Part shown: positions 38,394 to 40,309 of the stretch, piece after piece
Numbering within the stretch: position 1 is the first letter of the stretch
How the letters are laid out: each line of letters starts with the position of its first letter
Assembly (NCBI GenBank): GCA_900549055.1
Contig: URNB01000008.1
Coordinates: forward strand, 1-40,309
From: an uncultured Oscillospiraceae bacterium
Lineage (GTDB): Bacteria > Bacillota > Clostridia > Oscillospirales > Acutalibacteraceae
Direction of reading: 5' to 3'
DNA length: 40,309 nucleotides
Notes under the pieces: generated by a model
Databases searched by the model: none
The model's input: only the letters and a program-made list of their open reading frames with translations
What the model was told of the DNA's origin: nothing
Position numbers and translations under genes: made by a program

Positions 38394-38735
38394 ATGAAAA
38401 AGTACATACCCATAGTGCCTACCGAAGGCGAAAATAACCTTTGCCTTGAGGTCCTTTATTCCAAAGGCGGACACAATTGGTTTAACGGCGACAACGAACG
38501 CCGAGGCTATTATCTTCACTGCACGCCTACGCTGGTTAAAACCGATCGGTTAAGTAACGGTACGGAATATTCCACAAGTACGGTTACACTCGGTAAAGGA
38601 TACAAGCTTATGCTGAAGGAAGTGGGCAGAAGGTCTCAAAAAGCCGAAGAGGAAGCTAACCGACTTGCCGAAGAAAAAGAGGAGTTTATAGTCAAAGAGG
38701 TTTGCAAACGGTATGGATTAGAGCTTGCGGCGTGA
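38394..38735 (+). CDS. Hypothetical protein with C-terminal coiled coil
   Basis: A 113-residue protein: a beta-rich N-terminus ('YIPIVPTEGENNLCLEVLYSKGGHNWFNGDNERRGYYLHCTP') and a coiled-coil-like C-terminus ('RSQKAEEEANRLAEEKEEFIVKEVCKRYGLEL'). The ATG at 38394 has AAAAGGAG 9 bases upstream; an earlier in-frame ATG (38367) has none. Confidence 0.6.
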   Translation: MKKYIPIVPTEGENNLCLEVLYSKGGHNWFNGDNERRGYYLHCTPTLVKTDRLSNGTEYSTSTVTLGKGYKLMLKEVGRRSQKAEEEANRLAEEKEEFIVKEVCKRYGLELAA

Positions 38736-38775
38736 GTATGCAAATATTTAGCCGAAAAAAGAAAGGAATTTCAGT

Positions 38776-39165
38776 ATGAACGAAATGATGAAGGTGCTAT
38801 ACATACAAGTCGGAAAAAGACCGCAGGTAATAGAAATCAAGCATACGCTCAAAGAAATGCAAAGGCTGGTAGGCGGAATAATAAGCGCTTACAGTCCGTT
38901 TGATGACGGCTCGGTAATAATCCTGAATGATACCGGCAAAATTGATGGGCTGGAATTTAACCGCGTTGTATATGATGAAAACGGCGAAATAGCAGACATA
39001 ATCGCAGGAGATTTCTTTATTTGCTATGCTCCACCGGACAGACCGGATTTTTCGAGCCTGCCCGATGAGCTGATACGGAAATACTCCGAATTATTCAAAA
39101 CACCGAAGGCGTTTATAAGGATTGACGGCAAGCTGATTATTATGCCGGCAGGCGATCAACAGTAG
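38776..39165 (+). CDS. DUF3846 domain protein
   Basis: A 129-residue protein with the DUF3846 pattern near the N-terminus ('VGKRPQVIEIKHTLKEMQRLVGGIISAYSPFDDGSVIILNDTGKIDGLEFNRVVYDENGEIADIIAGDFFICYA'). DUF3846 proteins are small cytoplasmic proteins common in phages and conjugative elements, of unknown role. GAAAGGAA precedes the ATG. Confidence 0.78.
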   Translation: MNEMMKVLYIQVGKRPQVIEIKHTLKEMQRLVGGIISAYSPFDDGSVIILNDTGKIDGLEFNRVVYDENGEIADIIAGDFFICYAPPDRPDFSSLPDELIRKYSELFKTPKAFIRIDGKLIIMPAGDQQ

Positions 39166-39172
39166 CTTTTAA

Positions 39173-39201
39173 TTGACTTATTATTATTTGATGATTATAA
39201 T
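39173..39201 (+). promoter_or_regulatory. Promoter of the DUF3990 cassette
   Basis: TTGACT (39173-39178), a 17-base spacer and perfect TATAAT (39196-39201), 50 bases upstream of the DUF3990 start. Confidence 0.72.
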
Positions 39202-39251
39202 AATAAGTGTAAGAAAGCGACTGCATAAATTCATTTGTTCGGAGGGATAGT

Positions 39252-39746
39252 ATGACAGTATATCACGGCAGCAATGTAATAGTAGAAAAACCAAAGCTTA
39301 TTCCTCAAAACCGTTATCTTGATTTCGGATTCGGATTTTACACAACAACGAATAAGGCACAGGCAATAGGATTTGCAGACAAGGTGACCCGCAGACGCAA
39401 GGAAGGTAAAATGTGCGTCAGCGTATACACACTTGATGAGGAAAAGGCATTTTCCGAATGCTCGCTGCTGCGATTTGATAATCCTGATGAAGGCTGGCTT
39501 GATTTTGTTTCAAAAAACAGAGCCGGAGAGAGCCTGCGGGAAAGCTACGATTTTATTTTCGGACCGGTTGCGAATGATGATGTTTATACGACATTTTCTC
39601 TTTATACTGCCGGTGTGCTCTCAAAAGCTCAAACTCTGGAAGCGCTTAAAATCAAGAAGCTGTATAACCAACTGGTGTTGGCTTCTGATAAGGCGTTGGC
39701 ATATCTAAAGTTTGACGGTGTTCTGCCGGCGGAGGAATATTTATGA
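39252..39746 (+). CDS. DUF3990 protein, putative ADP-ribosyltransferase-like toxin
   Basis: A 164-residue protein with the DUF3990 start 'VYHGSNVIVEKPKLIPQNRYLDFGFGFYTTTNKAQAIGFAD', which resembles the core of ART-fold enzymes (H-G, then F-G-x-G-F-Y), and 'DFIFGPVANDDVY' further on. It heads a three-gene unit with DUF3791-like partners, and is the likely toxin. The chemistry and target are not known from sequence. It overlaps the next gene by four bases. Confidence 0.8.
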   Translation: MTVYHGSNVIVEKPKLIPQNRYLDFGFGFYTTTNKAQAIGFADKVTRRRKEGKMCVSVYTLDEEKAFSECSLLRFDNPDEGWLDFVSKNRAGESLRESYDFIFGPVANDDVYTTFSLYTAGVLSKAQTLEALKIKKLYNQLVLASDKALAYLKFDGVLPAEEYL

Positions 39747-39982
39747 ATGATAAAAGCTTCACCGCGATATTAGGTATAATTGTTCCGGAAATTGTCCACC
39801 GTATAGCAGAGAGCTATTCTTGTGATGAGGTGGCAGCAACAGAGGAATTTTATGCTTCAAAGGTTTATGCACTTTTGGAACAGGAAGAAACCAAGCTATG
39901 GCATTTCAGCCCGTTAACGCTCTTTAATATGTATGATGAAGAACGCAATACAGGCGGTTTTTCACTCCCGGAGGAGGGGTAG
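39743..39982 (+). CDS. Small middle protein of the DUF3990 cassette
   Basis: A 79-residue helical protein with 'AATEEFYASKVYALLEQEETKLWHFSPLTLFNMYDEE', a pattern I recall from small proteins encoded between DUF3990 and DUF3791. Likely part of the antitoxin side. It overlaps the toxin stop (ATGA) and ends three bases before the next gene. Confidence 0.65.
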   Translation: MNDKSFTAILGIIVPEIVHRIAESYSCDEVAATEEFYASKVYALLEQEETKLWHFSPLTLFNMYDEERNTGGFSLPEEG

Positions 39983-39985
39983 CTT

Positions 39986-40180
39986 ATGAGTGCTCAGGGA
40001 AAGTTTATAATATTCTGCGCCGAGCAGTACAAGGCTGCAAAGCATCTTACGGGAAAGCAGCTTTCAGAACTGTTTGGGAAATATCATGTTTGGGAGTATC
40101 TTTATTCCTGTTTTGAGGCATTGCATACAACCGGAACAAACTATATTATTGAGGATATAGACCTTTACATTGGCGCTTAA
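39986..40180 (+). CDS. DUF3791 protein, putative antitoxin partner
   Basis: A 64-residue protein matching DUF3791 ('FIIFCAEQYKAAKHLTGKQLSELFGKYHVWEYLYSCFEALHTTGTNYIIEDIDLYI'). DUF3791 genes commonly accompany DUF3990 genes. It is the last gene of the cassette, before a strong bidirectional terminator. Confidence 0.78.
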   Translation: MSAQGKFIIFCAEQYKAAKHLTGKQLSELFGKYHVWEYLYSCFEALHTTGTNYIIEDIDLYIGA

Positions 40181-40182
40181 AC

Positions 40183-40222
40183 AAAAAATCTGCCGGCTTC
40201 GCAAGAAGTCAGCAGATTTTTT
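40183..40222. terminator. Bidirectional terminator
   Basis: AAAAAATCTGC (40183-40193) pairs perfectly with GCAGATTTTTT (40212-40222), giving T-runs on both strands. It closes the DUF3990 cassette and the convergent minus-strand gene. Confidence 0.8.
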
Positions 40223-40309
40223 ATGCCCTAATAACGGTTGCAAGCTTTTCGAGCCCGTGCCGTTCTATGTATTCATATACCGCCACAATATCATTAAAAA
40301 CCATAGCCT
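40221..40309 (-). CDS. 3' end of a minus-strand gene (partial)
   Basis: The minus strand is open from the window edge to a TAA at 40223-40221, giving a helical C-terminus (VAVYEYIERHGLEKLATVIRA). It converges on the bidirectional terminator, which supports a real gene. The rest lies outside the window; function unknown. Confidence 0.45.
   Translation of the reverse strand, partial: AMVFNDIVAVYEYIERHGLEKLATVIRA

Overview
The window looks like part of a large conjugative element (ICE or conjugative plasmid) from a gut-type Firmicute, most likely a Clostridia/Oscillospiraceae-like host. The grounds are A/G-rich Shine-Dalgarno sites, frequent TTG and GTG starts, SpaA-like surface proteins with an LPxTG-like sorting signal, and several small families typical of clostridial mobile elements (DUF3789, DUF3846, DUF3990/DUF3791, XF1762, RepA_N). 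No rRNA, canonical tRNA, CRISPR array, IS transposase, integrase or recognisable relaxase is visible, and both ends cut through the element.

Layout. (1) 1-245: tail of an upstream gene, a terminator and a leader. (2) 246-8238: a Tad-like pilus locus with two near-identical small pilins, an A24 prepilin peptidase, a CpaB/SAF protein, a TadZ-like ATPase, the TadA/CpaF ATPase, TadB, TadC, two TadE-like pseudopilins and a zinc-ribbon protein. (3) 8242-12977: two large secreted proteins, one a cysteine-peptidase-like/SpaA wall-anchored protein. (4) 12970-19393: a type IV secretion operon (VirB2-like, VirB6-like, a bitopic protein, VirB3-like, VirB4, DUF3789), continuing at 21564-25333 to VirD4. 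(5) 25333-28093: RepA_N initiator, winged-helix protein, S1-repeat protein and XF1762 protein. (6) 28094-29087: an RNA-rich intergenic region with a type I toxin and antisense RNA, plus a structured leader with terminator. (7) 29088-38735: SNF2-type helicase, DnaN-like clamp, MoxR ATPase, SSB and VWA protein, interleaved with unknowns. (8) 38776-40309: DUF3846, a DUF3990-DUF3791 cassette with its own promoter, and the end of a minus-strand gene.

The core is one long plus-strand programme with stop/start overlaps joining pilus, adhesin and T4SS genes. I infer that the Tad-derived pilus and the wall-anchored proteins serve mating contact and wall passage for the T4SS, while the later block copies and protects transferred DNA. 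Five toxin-antitoxin-type modules sit in the opposite orientation inside this programme (DUF4160/DUF2442 twice, MntA/HepT, RelB/RelE, Phd/RelE). Each has a sigma-A-like promoter, and four have an intrinsic terminator. Three of those terminators are nested in or beside the 3' end of the adjacent plus-strand transfer gene, so the modules look like self-contained cargo that spares transfer-operon expression.
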